Shown here: positions 1 to 12,450 of the stretch, in pieces
Layout: every line of letters starts with the position of its first letter
Numbering within the stretch: position 1 is the first letter of the stretch
From: Zingiber officinale
Taxonomy: Eukaryota > Streptophyta > Magnoliopsida > Zingiberales > Zingiberaceae
NCBI RefSeq assembly: GCF_018446385.1
Contig: NC_055998.1
Coordinates: 21,507,173 to 21,571,172 of the forward strand
Reading direction: 5' to 3'
Length of the DNA stretch: 64,000 bases
Notes under the pieces: generated by a model
What the model was told of the DNA's origin: nothing
What the model saw: the letters and a program-made list of their open reading frames with translations, nothing else
Database searches by the model: none
Position numbers and translations under genes: made by a program

Positions 1-280
1 CCAAAGGTGGAGAAGCCCTACAACCCTCTCAATACAAGAAGAAGAAAGGGAAATACAAGATAAGCAAAAGCTTACAAGATATGCAATAAAAACCTTAACC
101 CTAACTTCTTCCTCTTGCAATAAATCCGCCTCTTGACTTGGAGAACTTCCAAGATCCTTCAAGAACTGGTGATCTCGAACTTGGAGAGAGCTGTGGAGGA
201 GCTGATGAAGATCTGAGTTGAATCGGTGAAGAGATACCGCAGCCATCGCATGCCTGCAGCTATAAACGACCCAACGGTCG

Positions 281-525
281 GATCCCGATCGATTCGAATG
301 TTCCCAATCGATCGGGGAGGCTTTGGATCGTTCCATGGATCGATCCAGAGCGCCTCTGTGCTCTGGGAAAAACGCCTGGATCGATCCACGGATCGATCCA
401 GCGCTTATCGCGCGAAGCAGTCGCGTCCCAATCGATCCACTGATCGATTGGGACATCTGGATCGATCCACGGATCGATCCAGCTCCTGGATCGATCCAGC
501 TCCTGGATCGATCCCCTGATCGATC
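281..525. repeat. Cluster of GGATCGATCC palindromes
   Basis: Dense copies of GGATCGATCC and variants (ATCGATCCACGGATCGATCC and similar) fill this stretch of the copia LTR. Each core is self-complementary, so a transcript of either strand can fold on itself. The short open frames here, on both strands, are by-products of the repeat. Confidence 0.85.
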
Positions 526-774
526 CAGCACTTGGTTTTTGCCCAAAACCAAGTTCCAAGACTCCCAAACCAACATCCGGTCAATCTTGACCTGTTGGTA
601 CATCATGCCTAGCATCTGGTCACTCCCTTGACCTGCCAGGACTTCCCACCAAGTGTCCGGTCAATCCCTTTGACCCACTTGGACTTTTCTCGTCGTGCCA
701 AGTATCCAGTCACTTCCTTGACCTACTTGGACTTCCACCAGATGTCTGGTCAATCCCTGATCCATCTGGATTTT

Positions 775-1045
775 CCCTTGCCTGGCTTCACTCACCAGGG
801 CTTCCACTTAGCTTCACTCACTAGGGTTTTCCATCTGCCTGGCTTCACTCACCAGGTCTTTCACCTGGCTTCACTCACTAGGATTTTCCTTCTGCCTGGC
901 TTCACTCACCAGGACTTTCATTCTGCCTAGCTTCACTCACTAGGACTTTCACCTGGCTTCACTCACCAGGATTTTCCTTCTGCCTGGCTTCACTCACCAG
1001 GACTTTCATTCTGCCTAGCTTCACTCACTAGGACTTCCTTCTGCC
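775..1045. repeat. Tandem array of units with inverted ends (CCTGGCTTCACTCACCAGG)
   Basis: The unit CCTGGCTTCACTCACCAGG, and its variant CCTAGCTTCACTCACTAGG, recurs about eight times separated by short pyrimidine-rich linkers. The ends of each unit (CCTGG/CCAGG or CCTAG/CTAGG) are inverted repeats. The matching place in the copia LTRs at 29.2-29.5 kb and 34.7 kb holds a different unit with the same inverted design. Confidence 0.85.
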
Positions 1046-1203
1046 TAACATCCCAGTTAGGACTTCCCAGTCAAGTATCCGGTCAACCTTGACCTACTTG
1101 ACTCTTCTTCAATTAACATCTTATTGTCAAACATCTAAACCCAAACCAAGACTCAGCTTGGTCAAACAGGTCAACCTTGACCTGAGGGATGTTGCACCAA
1201 CAG

Positions 1204-1590
1204 GTCGAAGCGGCGACTATAAAAACCCTGCCTTGAAGACCATCGAGCGACGACGTTAAACTCTAGAGTCGAAGCGGTGACTATAAAAACCCCGCCTTGA
1301 AGACCGTCGAGCGGCGACGTTAAACCCTAGAGTCGAAGCGACGACTATAAAAACCCTGCCTTAAAGACCGTCGAGCGGCGACGTTAAACCCTAGAGTCGA
1401 AGAGACAACTATAAAAACCCCGCCTTAAAGACCGTCGAGTGGTGATGTTAAACCCTAGAGTCGGAGCGGCGACTATAAAAACCCCGCCTTGAAGACCGTC
1501 GAGTGGCGACGTTAAACCCTAGAGTCGAAGCGGCGACTATAAAAACCCGCCTTGAAGACTGTCGAGCGACAACGTTAAACACATGTCTCC
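1204..1590. repeat. 64-bp tandem array, about six units
   Basis: Units start at 1204, 1268, 1332, 1396, 1460 and 1524, exactly 64 bp apart. Each carries GACTATAAAAACCC (a perfect TATA-like core), GACCGTCGAG and, in most units, TTAAACCCTAGAG, which contains the plant telo-box AAACCCTA. The array is the counterpart of the 53-bp array at 18891-19112. Confidence 0.95.
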
Positions 1591-1619
1591 ACCGACGGTC
1601 AGCCGCCGACCTTAAATCC

Positions 1620-2745
1620 GTACCTTCACCGACCAGCTTATCAGATATTTTATCTCCCCTGTTCAGGGCTGAGCGATTGTCACCATCGGATCTTCTATCT
1701 CCCCCGTTCGGGGTCGAGCGATTGTCACCATCGGATCTTCTATCTCCCCTGTTCGGGATTAAGCGATCGTCATATCGGATCTTCTATCTCCCCCGTTCGG
1801 GGTCGAGCGATCGTCATATCGGATCTTCTATCTCCCCCGTTCGGGATCGAGCGATTGTCACCATCAGATCTTCTATCTCGCCCGTTCAGGGTTGAGCGAT
1901 CATCACATATCGAACCGTAAATTCATATTTCCTTATCTCTCCCGCTCGGGGTCGAGTGGTCTTCACTGGTCTCGGACCAGCATATCATATTTCCTTATCT
2001 CCTCCGTTCAGGGTCGAGCAGTCTTCACTGGTCGCGGACCAGCATATCAGATATTCTATCTCCCCCGTTCGGGGTCGAGTGATCTTCATTGGTCTTGGGC
2101 CAGCATATCATATTTCTTTATCTCTCCCGCTCGAGGTCGAATGGTCTTCACTGGTCTCGGACCAGCATATCATATTTCCTTATCTCCCCCGTTCGAGATC
2201 GAGCGTTCTTCATTGGTCGTGGACCAGCATATCAGATATTCTATCTCCCCCGTTCGGGGTCGAGTGATCTCCACTGGTATCGGACCAGCATATCATATTT
2301 CCTTATCTCCCCCGTTCGGGGTCGAGCTATCTCCAATGGTCGCGAACGAGAGTATTGGGGTCGAGCGATCTTCACTAGTCTCGGACCAGCTCGTCGGATC
2401 TCATATCTCCCCCGTCCGGGGTCGAGAGATCTTCATTGGTCACGGAGCATCAGAGCAGCTTATCTCCCCCATTCGGGGTCGAACTATCTCCAATGGTCGC
2501 GAACGAGAGTATTGGGGTTGAGTGGTCTTCACTGGTCTCAGACCAGCATATCATATTTCCTTATCTCCTTCGTTCGGGGTCGAGCGATCTTCACTGGTCT
2601 CAGACCAGCTCGTCGAATCTCATATCTCCCCCGTCCGGGTCGAGAGGTCTTCATTGGTCATGGAGCATCAGAGCAGCTTATCTCCCCCGTTCGGGGTCGA
2701 GCTATCTCCAATGGTCGCGAACGAGAGTATCTCCGCTGGTTTCGG
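1620..2745. repeat. Imperfect tandem repeats, about 46 and about 62 bp
   Basis: The phrase ATCTCCCCCGTTCGGGGTCGAG recurs throughout. From about 1980 it alternates with GGACCAGCATATCATATTTCC at spacings of 61-62 bp (CATATCA at 1981, 2043, 2104, 2166, 2228, 2289). Open frames across it are repeat translations, not genes. The same words reappear once or twice at 19140-19340 in the complete related element. Confidence 0.9.
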
Positions 2746-3786
2746 GCCATAAAATCTCATAGGCTCTGCGCCCGTTCGGCTCACGACTTTCATTTCTGTG
2801 CGCATTCGATTTCACGTGCGATGCGCCCGCTCAGCTCACGACTTTCGCACCCATGCGACTTCGACTCACGGGCTACACTCCAGTTTAGTTTACATGTGAT
2901 GCGCCCGTTTGGCTTACGACATTCATCTCTACGCACTCGATTTCATGGGCTATGTTTCCTCTCAGTTTTCAGGCTCTACTCCTACCCAGCGCTGCTTCGT
3001 CTCTCGCTCGGTATTTGTCCAAGCGCTCACTCGGCATTCGCCCGATAATTTGCCTGGCAGCGGCTCGGCCTTATTTTTCATCTCTCGGTCGACACTTTGG
3101 GCGCCCGGTCTCATTTTACAACAATCCGATCGACATTTTACGATCGTCCTATTGGCATTCTCCTAGCCGCTCGTTTAGCACTCTCGTAGTCATCCAACCG
3201 ATATCGCTCAGCCGTCCATTCGGCCATACACTTAAACTACTCGGTCGAACGCTCGACATTCGCTCGATGGTCTGGTTAGCATCTTATGGTCGACTGGTTG
3301 ATATTTTCTCGGTCGCCCGTTTGGCATTGCCCGCTCGGTCATCAGGTTGGCATTTTATGGTCATCATGTCGACATTTCCCGATCACATTTCATAGCCATC
3401 CGACCAACATTTTTGGGGGGTTCGTCCTTCCGATCGCCCGGTTGGCATCTTCGCGGTCGCACGCTCGGCATCTTCGTGGTCGTGCGCTTGGCATCGCTCG
3501 CCTGCTTGTTATCCCGCGTGTTGCTCGGTCTGCTATCATTTAACTCGTCGCTCGTTTTGCCACCCGCTCGGCATCTATCCGGCTATTGACTTGGCACTAT
3601 TTTTCGTAGTCTGCTCGGCATCGTTACCATCTCATGCGACACCATTACTATAGCGTTCGATCGCGTGGCATTATACTATGGATTCAGCGATTTGATTCGG
3701 TCATCGAGAGTGAATCAGCCTTTGTGATAAACTGTCTAGTTAGTCGAACTCATGCCTCCTTCGACTAGACTTGAAGGGGAGGCTTG
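2746..3786. other. Internal non-coding region of the first LARD element
   Basis: GC-rich, low-diversity sequence with repeated CTCGGCAT, GTCGCCCG and GACATT words and no extended homology to a retroelement protein that I can recognise. It ends with CTTCGACTAGACTTGAAGGGGAGGCTTG just before the LTR; the AAGGGGAGG run is the likely polypurine tract. The end of the complete element (about 20005-20039) is nearly the same. Confidence 0.6.
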
Positions 3787-5104
3787 TGATGCGGATGCAA
3801 CTAGGGGGCAAAGGGGGGATTAGGAGAAAGGGGAGGGTCGTTGTGGTCTTTTCGCATTTAGGGTTTTTTGGTGCTTAAGGAGAGCATTGTTCATAGCGCC
3901 AAGGGGGGGTTGGGTTCATGGAGTTTGGCCGCCGCCAACAGGAACAAGAGAAGTTCCTTCTTCCTCCCTCCCGTGCTCATCGTCGGTGCCGATGTCGACG
4001 CCAACCACCACCTCTTCTCCTCTCCCTCTCTTTATCGCGCCGCCATCGCTGCTCCCTTTTTCGTCGCCACCCTCTAGTTACGGCCGACAGAAAAGGGAGG
4101 GCGCCACCTTCGTCGTCGCCTTCTCCTTCGTAGCCGGCCAACCTCTGCCCTTCTTCTCCCCTCGCCGCGAGCAAGGGAGGGGAAAGCTCCCTTCTTCCCC
4201 GCGCTGCCGCCATAGGGGCCTTCGACAGGACTTGCCGCTTATTGGACCACTCGCGCCGCACCCACAACGCACGCCCATCACCGACCGCGCACAGCAGCTC
4301 CTCTGCCGGTAGCCTCCGCGCGCTGCCAGCCCCCCGCTGGCAGCCTCCACACGCACAGCAGCTCCTCCACCGGCAGCCTCTGCGCTGCCAGCCCCCCACC
4401 GGCAGCCTCCACGCGCCCCCAGCAGCTCCTCCGCCGGCAGCTTCCGCGCGCCGTAGCCATTACTTACCGACAGCCCCTATGCCGACTTTGCCTCGGTTCC
4501 GATTTGTGTCGTTGTGGTATGCCGACCCATGTGTCGATCCAATATGTGTGTTGTGTTCCGACCTTTATGTTGTCACTGTGTTCCGGCCTACGCGTCGTTG
4601 TCACATTCCAGCCTGCGAGCCGATGTCATACGTCGGTTGTGTCGCCATTGTATTCTGATTGTGTGCCACCTTTCAGATCCATGTTGTATTCTGCTCCGCG
4701 TCGTCGCTTCCGAACCCAGCTCCTCTTCGGTCGGTTCAGAGGCATCCACCCTTCTGGGTCACGACGACTCGATCAGCTTCGTGACCAGCTCACCGCTCCA
4801 CCCCCAGGGCGCCACCCCCCCCCCCCCCCCCCCCGGGCCAGGGTATGTCGCCATACTCATTTCGTACTTATTTTATTGTCCTGTTATTATTCGGATCATT
4901 ATATATTCATGGGACTCGTCTCGAGTATCAAGGTATCAAAGACCGGGGTAACCCGGTCGCTGGCTGTAGGTATTGTTGACCGAAGGACTTCTGGCGACTT
5001 GATCAACACAGGAGATAGCCCACCATTCAGGTCATGGAGATGCGATCAACATTCCAGACACGTCATTCCGACAGGCCCGTCTTCTCAGCTTCCCGATAGG
5101 ATCA
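3787..5104 (+). mobile_element. 3' LTR of the first LARD element
   Basis: Starts TGATGCGG after the polypurine tract and ends CCCGATAGGATCA, giving TG...CA termini and 1318 bp. The LTRs of the complete element at 16763 and 20040 start TGATCCGG and end CCAGACAGGATCA, and share long blocks such as GACCGGGG-AACCCGGTCGCTGG. A C16 run lies near 4819-4834. Several open frames are present on both strands, but they are not shared with a known protein family. Confidence 0.75.
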
Positions 5105-5138
5105 GCTACTATAGCAACAATGTCCGAGCACGCGTGAC

Positions 5139-5643
5139 TAGGGGTGTAATCGAGCCGAGCCAAGCCGAACTCTTAGATGTTTGAGTTTGACTCGTTTATA
5201 ATCGAACCGAGCTCGAGTTTTATTTAACGAATATATTCATGGCTCACGAGCTTATTCGAGCTTTTATCGAGCCTAAACGAGCTTAATAAATATAAATTAT
5301 AAATTTAAATATTCATTAAAATCTAAATTATATATTTTTAAAAAATTATAATATTCTTGTTAAAATTTATAATTTTATTCTAATAAATAAATTTAATATA
5401 TTTGTCTATGTTTTTCTTAAGTAGAGTGTAAAATCTATAAATTCAATATCAAAATTATTATTTTTTTATTTAAAAGTTGATTCATGAGCTTAACGAATAT
5501 ATTCACGAGCTAACGAGCCGAATATTGTGAAGCTTGAGCTTGGTTTATTTATCTTAACGAGTCTCATTAAACGAGCTCAAATGAGTTTTTATCGAATTGA
5601 GCTTCAAATAGCTCACAAGCGGCTTGATTCATTTACACCCCTA
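5139..5643. mobile_element. hAT-type MITE with 8-bp target duplication
   Basis: The element begins TAGGGGTGTAATCGAGCC and ends GGCTTGATTCATTTACACCCCTA, so its termini are imperfect inverted repeats. It is flanked by CGCGTGAC at 5131-5138 and CGCGTGAC at 5644-5651, a perfect 8-bp target duplication as made by hAT transposases. The 505-bp interior is AT-rich with several GAGCTTG/CGAGCT words and no coding capacity, so it must be mobilised in trans. Confidence 0.92.
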
Positions 5644-5651
5644 CGCGTGAC

Positions 5652-6834
5652 AAAGGGAAGGGGAAGGGGAAGGGGAAGAGGAAGGGGAGTAGTGGTAGAA
5701 ATAAAAACTCAAGTTTTTAGCGAGAAAATGAAGAGTTTTTCATTAAGAAACAGTAGGAAGGTGTAAATAAAGATATGAATTAAACTTTGGTATTTTTGCG
5801 GGGAAGATGACAAGTCTTCCGTTAAGAAAGGAATGTGTAAATAAAGGTTAACATAAATAAGAATTAAAAAAACAAGTTTATAATAATATAATTATTGATG
5901 GACTTAAAAATTGATTATAATTTATTATAATAATTTTTTATTAAATTTTTATCCATAATCTTATTAAATTTTATCATAAAATTGTAAAAAAAATAAATAT
6001 ATCAAAATAAATTTTATGTGATATTTTTAAAATTTTTACTAGCTAATATTAATATAAATATTATTGAAATATTAAATGAAATCATTAAAAAAAATTGAAT
6101 GATATTTTAAATTTCTTAGCCATCAAAATTAATATAATTATTGACTATATTCTTTAAATGAAATTTTAGATTGATTTTTAAATGATATCAAAAACAAATT
6201 TCATTTGAATTCGTTCGATTAAATGTGATTTATCAAAATGTGATTAGCTCAAGAATATGTTCACTAAGAGATTTTATATAAAAATAATCGAGCCGACCTG
6301 AACCTCTTACAGTTCAATTTTATTACAATTCTAATAAAATTTATTAGTCAAACCTAACTTTAGTTATAAAAATAATAATTTATCAATTAAATATAATTTG
6401 ATTGGTAAAAATTTAAAATTAATTACAGATCTAAACTTTATTAGTAAAAAAAATTAAATATGATCTGTCAAATCTGACTTTGGATGTGAAGGGTAAGTTG
6501 GATTACCAATCAAATAGATTTTTGATCGATAAAAAATTTAAATATTATTAATAAAATCTAATTTTTATGGATAGAAAATTATATTAAAATATATTTAGCT
6601 AGTAAAAAATTAATTAATATTTTATTAGTTAGTAAAAAATTAATTAATATTTTATTAGTTAGCTTGTTCAATTTTTATTAAAAATTTTAATCTGATTAAA
6701 AAAAATAATTAATTAATTTTTTTATTAATTAAATTCGATTGTATTTTACCGTAATATTCATCTTAACTACTGCTATCAGATGGAGTCACATACATGCGTT
6801 TTGGTGATGATAGAAATTATTATTTATATTTTAA
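5652..6834. other. AT-rich intergenic spacer
   Basis: Starts with a purine-rich run of GGGAAG repeats (about 5654-5690), then AT-rich sequence without an open frame worth reporting. A 33-bp unit containing AGTAAAAAATTAATTAATATTTTATT is present twice in tandem at about 6600-6665. No gene or element end seen. Confidence 0.6.
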
Positions 6835-6885
6835 AATATATATATATATATATATATATATAACTCTTCTCGCTTTCCTCTTTTT

Positions 6886-6954
<69 letters not shown>

Positions 6955-6980
6955 CTCTTCTCGCTTTCCTCTTTTTATTC
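6835..6980 (+). promoter_or_regulatory. (AT)n microsatellite with duplicated pyrimidine-rich core-promoter segment, upstream of the E2 gene
   Basis: Two AT dinucleotide tracts (about 6836-6861 and 6891-6952) are each followed by the same 28-bp segment beginning AACTCTTCTCGCTTTCC (6862-6889 and 6953-6980). The second copy leads directly into the apparent 5' untranslated region of the ubiquitin-conjugating enzyme gene. The AT tract sits where a TATA element would be, and the CT-rich segment resembles a plant Y patch or initiator. Promoter function is inferred from position only. Confidence 0.5.
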
Positions 6981-7026
6981 GGCGTTTCCTCTGCCGGACG
7001 CGAAGCAGAGGGAAAATCGTATTGAG

Positions 7027-7113
7027 GTGGGTTGGAATCCCCTCTCTTGATTCATATCCTTTTTTTTGTCTTGATCGATCTCCACTAATGCTTTAAATCT
7101 TTGTTTTACGCAG
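7027..7113 (+). other. Probable 5' UTR intron of the E2 gene
   Basis: GAG|GTGGGTTGG at 7027 and TTTTACGCAG at 7113 form a plausible GT-AG intron with a T-rich 3' end, 28 bp upstream of the start codon. Leader introns are common in plant ubiquitin-pathway genes. No transcript was available to test it. Confidence 0.5.
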
Positions 7114-7140
7114 TGTTTTTGAGCGACTAGATCGTCTTCC

Positions 7141-9859
<2,719 letters not shown>

Positions 9860-10660
9860 GACATGTGAAAAGTTGGAGGTTCCTATGTCTACGATGGCTG
9901 TATTATTTACAAGAACTAATTATTTATAACATCGAACCGAAGTAGTACTCTGCTTGTGCCATTTGATCCTCTAAAAGACTACATCAAGGGAAGTTGTTAC
10001 CGCACAAACTCATCACACTCTTGTTGTATTTTGTTGTTTGTATCATTATATGATAACTGTGTTGGAGTCTATGGAAGAATTTCCCTTCTCTCTTAGATTT
10101 TTGTATCTGCATTTGATTGCACAGCTTAGTTGAGTAATTGCATACTACATAACTACAACATAATAGTTTCTAATATATGAATATAACATCTGAATCTATT
10201 TTTTAATTATAGTTTTTTCTCCTGCTGTTTTACTGTATAGTGTTGAAGTGCGGGAGCTCGAGCCTCAAAGATTGGTAGTTGAGACATGAAAGTTGCGTTT
10301 CAAGAATAAAATCAAAAAATTTAGGTACATTTGATTTAGCATGTTCCATTTTTATTTTTTAAAAAATATTTATTTTTAAAAAAATAGAAAATAATTTTTT
10401 TTTATTTTTTATTTTTCTAAACAATATTATTTATTTTTTAAAAAACAGAACAATGAAAAACAGGTAAATCAAACACATTCTTATTTTTAAAAAGAAAAAA
10501 AAAACTGAAGTTAGTTCGATAATTCATCTCTCTAATTTCTAGTAAAATTAAAATTTGTTCAATAATAATATTATACAAATTTAAAATTTTTTTAGCAGCC
10601 AAATTTTAGTGTTATCTGGTACGGAAGGCATCAACGCTAGGAGGATAATGTTAAACTACA
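9860..10660. other. E2 3' UTR and intergenic spacer
   Basis: The first 250-300 bases are the likely 3' untranslated region. The rest is AT-rich with A and T runs (10350-10500) and no supported gene. Confidence 0.5.
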
Positions 10661-10729
10661 GCAGCACTAGCCTCTGAACTGAACGGGTCGAAGTGCCCAT
10701 CAGACGTCTGTAAAAAATTGCCTTTTTGC

Positions 10730-11209
10730 TCACAAATCGCCGCCCCATGAATCCAGCTCTGGCGTCGGAAAGCCCGACGCAAAAAGCAACGGATCGAACT
10801 CACCGGCAAGCGGGTCTGATCCGAAAAGTGTTGGCCGGATAAAGCCGGCCGGATCGAACGACGATGACGCGTCGAGCGTCGGAAGAGGAAAGCTCCTTGC
10901 CGTCTCCGGAGGATGGGCGCCGGTGATTCGCTGGACAAGCTCGCGGAAGTGAGCCGGGTCGGCGGTGAAGTAGGTGATCGGCGAGCGCTTGGAGGACCGC
11001 GACTTGCGCTTCTTCTGGACGCGCTCCCCGGCGATCGACTCCAGGCGGGGCGGCTGCAGGAGGAAGGCAAGGGACTCCGGAGAGGCGACGGCGCCGACGA
11101 CGGGAGGTGTCGAGTGGGAGAGGAGGGCCGCGAAGGATGCGTCGTTGTCGCCGGGGAAGGCGTCGGCGCAGCGGTGCGCCCACTGGTCGAGGACAGTGCT
11201 GTTCTCCAT
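10730..11209 (-). CDS. VQ-motif-containing protein, single exon
   Basis: A 159-residue, intronless, GC-rich reading frame. Residues 88-97 read FRELVQRITG and match the FxxxVQxxTG core of the plant VQ family. It is preceded by a basic stretch KKRKSRSSKRSP (66-77), a possible nuclear signal, and by TYFTADPAHF, the usual upstream extension of the motif. The rest is low in order-promoting residues and ends in an acidic/aromatic tail. VQ proteins are short nuclear cofactors that bind WRKY transcription factors, and some bind MAP kinases, in defence and stress signalling. Which WRKY this one binds cannot be told. The start is the first ATG after a TATA element about 120 bp upstream, and length and lack of introns are typical. 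The longer frames on the other strand and frames are shadows. Confidence 0.93.
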   Translation of the reverse strand: MENSTVLDQWAHRCADAFPGDNDASFAALLSHSTPPVVGAVASPESLAFLLQPPRLESIAGERVQKKRKSRSSKRSPITYFTADPAHFRELVQRITGAHPPETARSFPLPTLDASSSFDPAGFIRPTLFGSDPLAGEFDPLLFASGFPTPELDSWGGDL

Positions 11210-11327
11210 TCTCGAACTCCAATCGATGATTTAACAACAACAACAAAAAAAAAAATCTCTCAAGTATTTTTTCTCTGAGGCAATTGATCGAACACGCAGT
11301 GGGAGAGAAGCGAAGTGCATTGTAGTG

Positions 11328-11336
11328 TATTTATAG
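11328..11336 (-). promoter_or_regulatory. TATA box of the VQ gene
   Basis: On the minus strand this reads CTATAAATA, about 120 bp upstream of the VQ start codon, with a purine-rich leader after it. Position and match to the plant TATA consensus support it. The start of transcription would be near 11300. Confidence 0.7.
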
Positions 11337-11364
11337 AGGAACGGCTGCCGTCGCGCGTACTCCT

Positions 11365-11370
11365 TTGACC
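11365..11370 (+). promoter_or_regulatory. W-box (TTGACC) upstream of the VQ gene
   Basis: TTGACC lies about 30 bp upstream of the TATA element of the VQ gene. TTGAC[C/T] is the WRKY binding site and works in either orientation. VQ proteins are WRKY partners and several VQ genes are WRKY-controlled, so the site fits, but a single six-base match is weak evidence. Confidence 0.4.
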
Positions 11371-11665
11371 GGTCTGATTGAACCGGCCTCATCGGCTATA
11401 ACATTCGTGAGGGTTTGTTTGTGAGTCCAGGATGCTTACTGATGCTGATGCTGAGTTGATTAGAGAGGAGAATTGATCAATTTCTGATAGAGACGAAACA
11501 TTTATCACCATTTATCACCCTTCACATAGTTAACATTTCGATATGTCCCGTGTAATATCCTTATTCTCAAAATGTTCCTTAACGTTTTTAAAAATTTCCA
11601 TTTTAACCTTGGTCATTATCATTCTAATCCATCCAAATTTCCATTTGATGTGATTGTATATTGGT

Positions 11666-11865
11666 TGTGGCAAAAAGGTGAATATGCTCACCCCCAGTGT
11701 CTCCGTCAACACTAAGGAAGTAAATCATATGCGGCTACTAGTCTTTGAAATAGTGACTAGCACATAAGAAAAGTATTTATCTCAGTTTTACTGAGATTCG
11801 AACCCCAAATTTCATTATGACAACACCTCATGCGCTAGTCACTAGACTCATTCGAAGAGACGATA
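11666..11865 (-). mobile_element. tRNA-derived SINE, copy 1
   Basis: About 200 bp, homologous to copies at 55165-55363 and 57853-58065. On the minus strand it carries an A-box-like GACTAGCGCATGAGG-type region and the B-box-like GGTTCGAATCTC, the internal polymerase III promoter of tRNA-derived SINEs. Target duplications TGATTGTATATTGGT (11651-11665) and TGACTATATATTGGT (11866-11880) differ at two of fifteen positions, which suggests an old insertion. Confidence 0.8.
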
Positions 11866-11880
11866 TGACTATATATTGGT

Positions 11881-12243
11881 ATAAGTATAAATGGATGTAA
11901 AATGAATCATTAAGAGTTTAATAATGTCTAAATAAATCAAAATCAAGCTAAAAAAATTAAACCAAAGTTAAATAATTACTTTTACAAGTAATTTAACTTG
12001 CTCAACTTACTTACCTTATTAAATAATATTAAATTACATAAAGTTTAATTAAATATAACTCTTTTATAACCTTAATATTACTAAATAACTGGAGGAAAAA
12101 TAATAACAAGTTGAAAGTGTTAAGGGTTTTATTTTTGGATATTATAAAACATTTCCAGTGTCAGTATAATTAATAAAAAATTAGGGGTTGAAATGAATTT
12201 CTAGCTTTGTTTATTCAACAATCGAAAACATGAGATGGATTTG
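11881..12243. other. AT-rich spacer
   Basis: AT-rich, no supported gene, RNA or element end seen. Confidence 0.5.
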
Positions 12244-12450
12244 TCAGATCACGTGCGAGCTGACCCCCGCGGATTGCGTTTCGACTTGGTCGTCGAGGCG
12301 GCAGAGGCCGACGCCTTGAACCCGGCGATTTCTACTTCGATCCGGACGGTCTAGAACGCCTAGCTCGAACCGACAAACCAGTGCCGCGTTCTCACTTGCG
12401 GCGTTATTCGAAGAATCGGATGAGGCCATGCTGAGGTCGTCGTCAGGCAA
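12244..12450 (-). CDS. Short GC-rich open frame, unknown, possibly a gene remnant
   Basis: A 68-codon frame starting MPDDDLSMASSDSSNN stands out by its GC content from the AT-rich DNA on both sides. I do not recognise a domain. It may be a first exon, an old gene fragment or chance; no splice partner is evident. An alternative start is the second ATG (MASSDSSNN). Confidence 0.2.
   Translation of the reverse strand: MPDDDLSMASSDSSNNAASENAALVCRFELGVLDRPDRSRNRRVQGVGLCRLDDQVETQSAGVSSHVI

Larger units (their letters stand above)
1..1202 (-). mobile_element. Ty1/copia-type LTR, right end of a minus-strand element
   Basis: The segment ends in GTTGCACCAACA, the same terminus that closes the two LTRs of the copia element at 27.6-45.6 kb. 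It also shares their layout: a leader, a cluster of short palindromes, an array of units with inverted ends, then a tail with CTGCCTAA...CAGTTAGGACTT. The polypurine stretch that follows the 3' LTR of the related element (at 29608) is absent after 1202. Instead the repeats of another element begin, so this is the outer end of the 5' LTR on the minus strand. The rest of the element lies left of the window. The first bases after the LTR, GGTCG (1203-1207), should be its target duplication. Family assignment is by comparison within the window. Confidence 0.7.
1203..5104 (+). mobile_element. Non-autonomous LTR retrotransposon (LARD type), 3' part with 3' LTR
   Basis: In order it carries a 64-bp tandem array, a region of repeats around ATCTCCCCCGTTCGGGGTCGAG, a long stretch rich in CTCGGCAT-like words, a polypurine stretch (GAAGGGGAGGC) and an LTR at 3787-5104. 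The complete element at 16763-21155 has the same order and homologous words, so this is a second, more diverged member of that family. I see no gag, protease, reverse transcriptase or integrase. The 5' part is cut off at 1203 by the copia LTR and continues left of the window. Its 5' LTR and target duplication are therefore not visible. Confidence 0.75.

Noticed and set aside
226-631. Overlapping frames with WIDP/IDRS repeats on both strands
   Set aside because: Translations of the GGATCGATCC palindrome cluster in the copia LTR.
1503-3048. Several overlapping frames of 100-320 codons with SISPVRG / SGSSDLHW repeats
   Set aside because: They are translations of the 46- and 62-bp tandem repeats in several frames at once.
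10913-11278. Plus-strand frame opposite the VQ gene
   Set aside because: Shadow of the GC-rich VQ coding sequence; no motif of its own.
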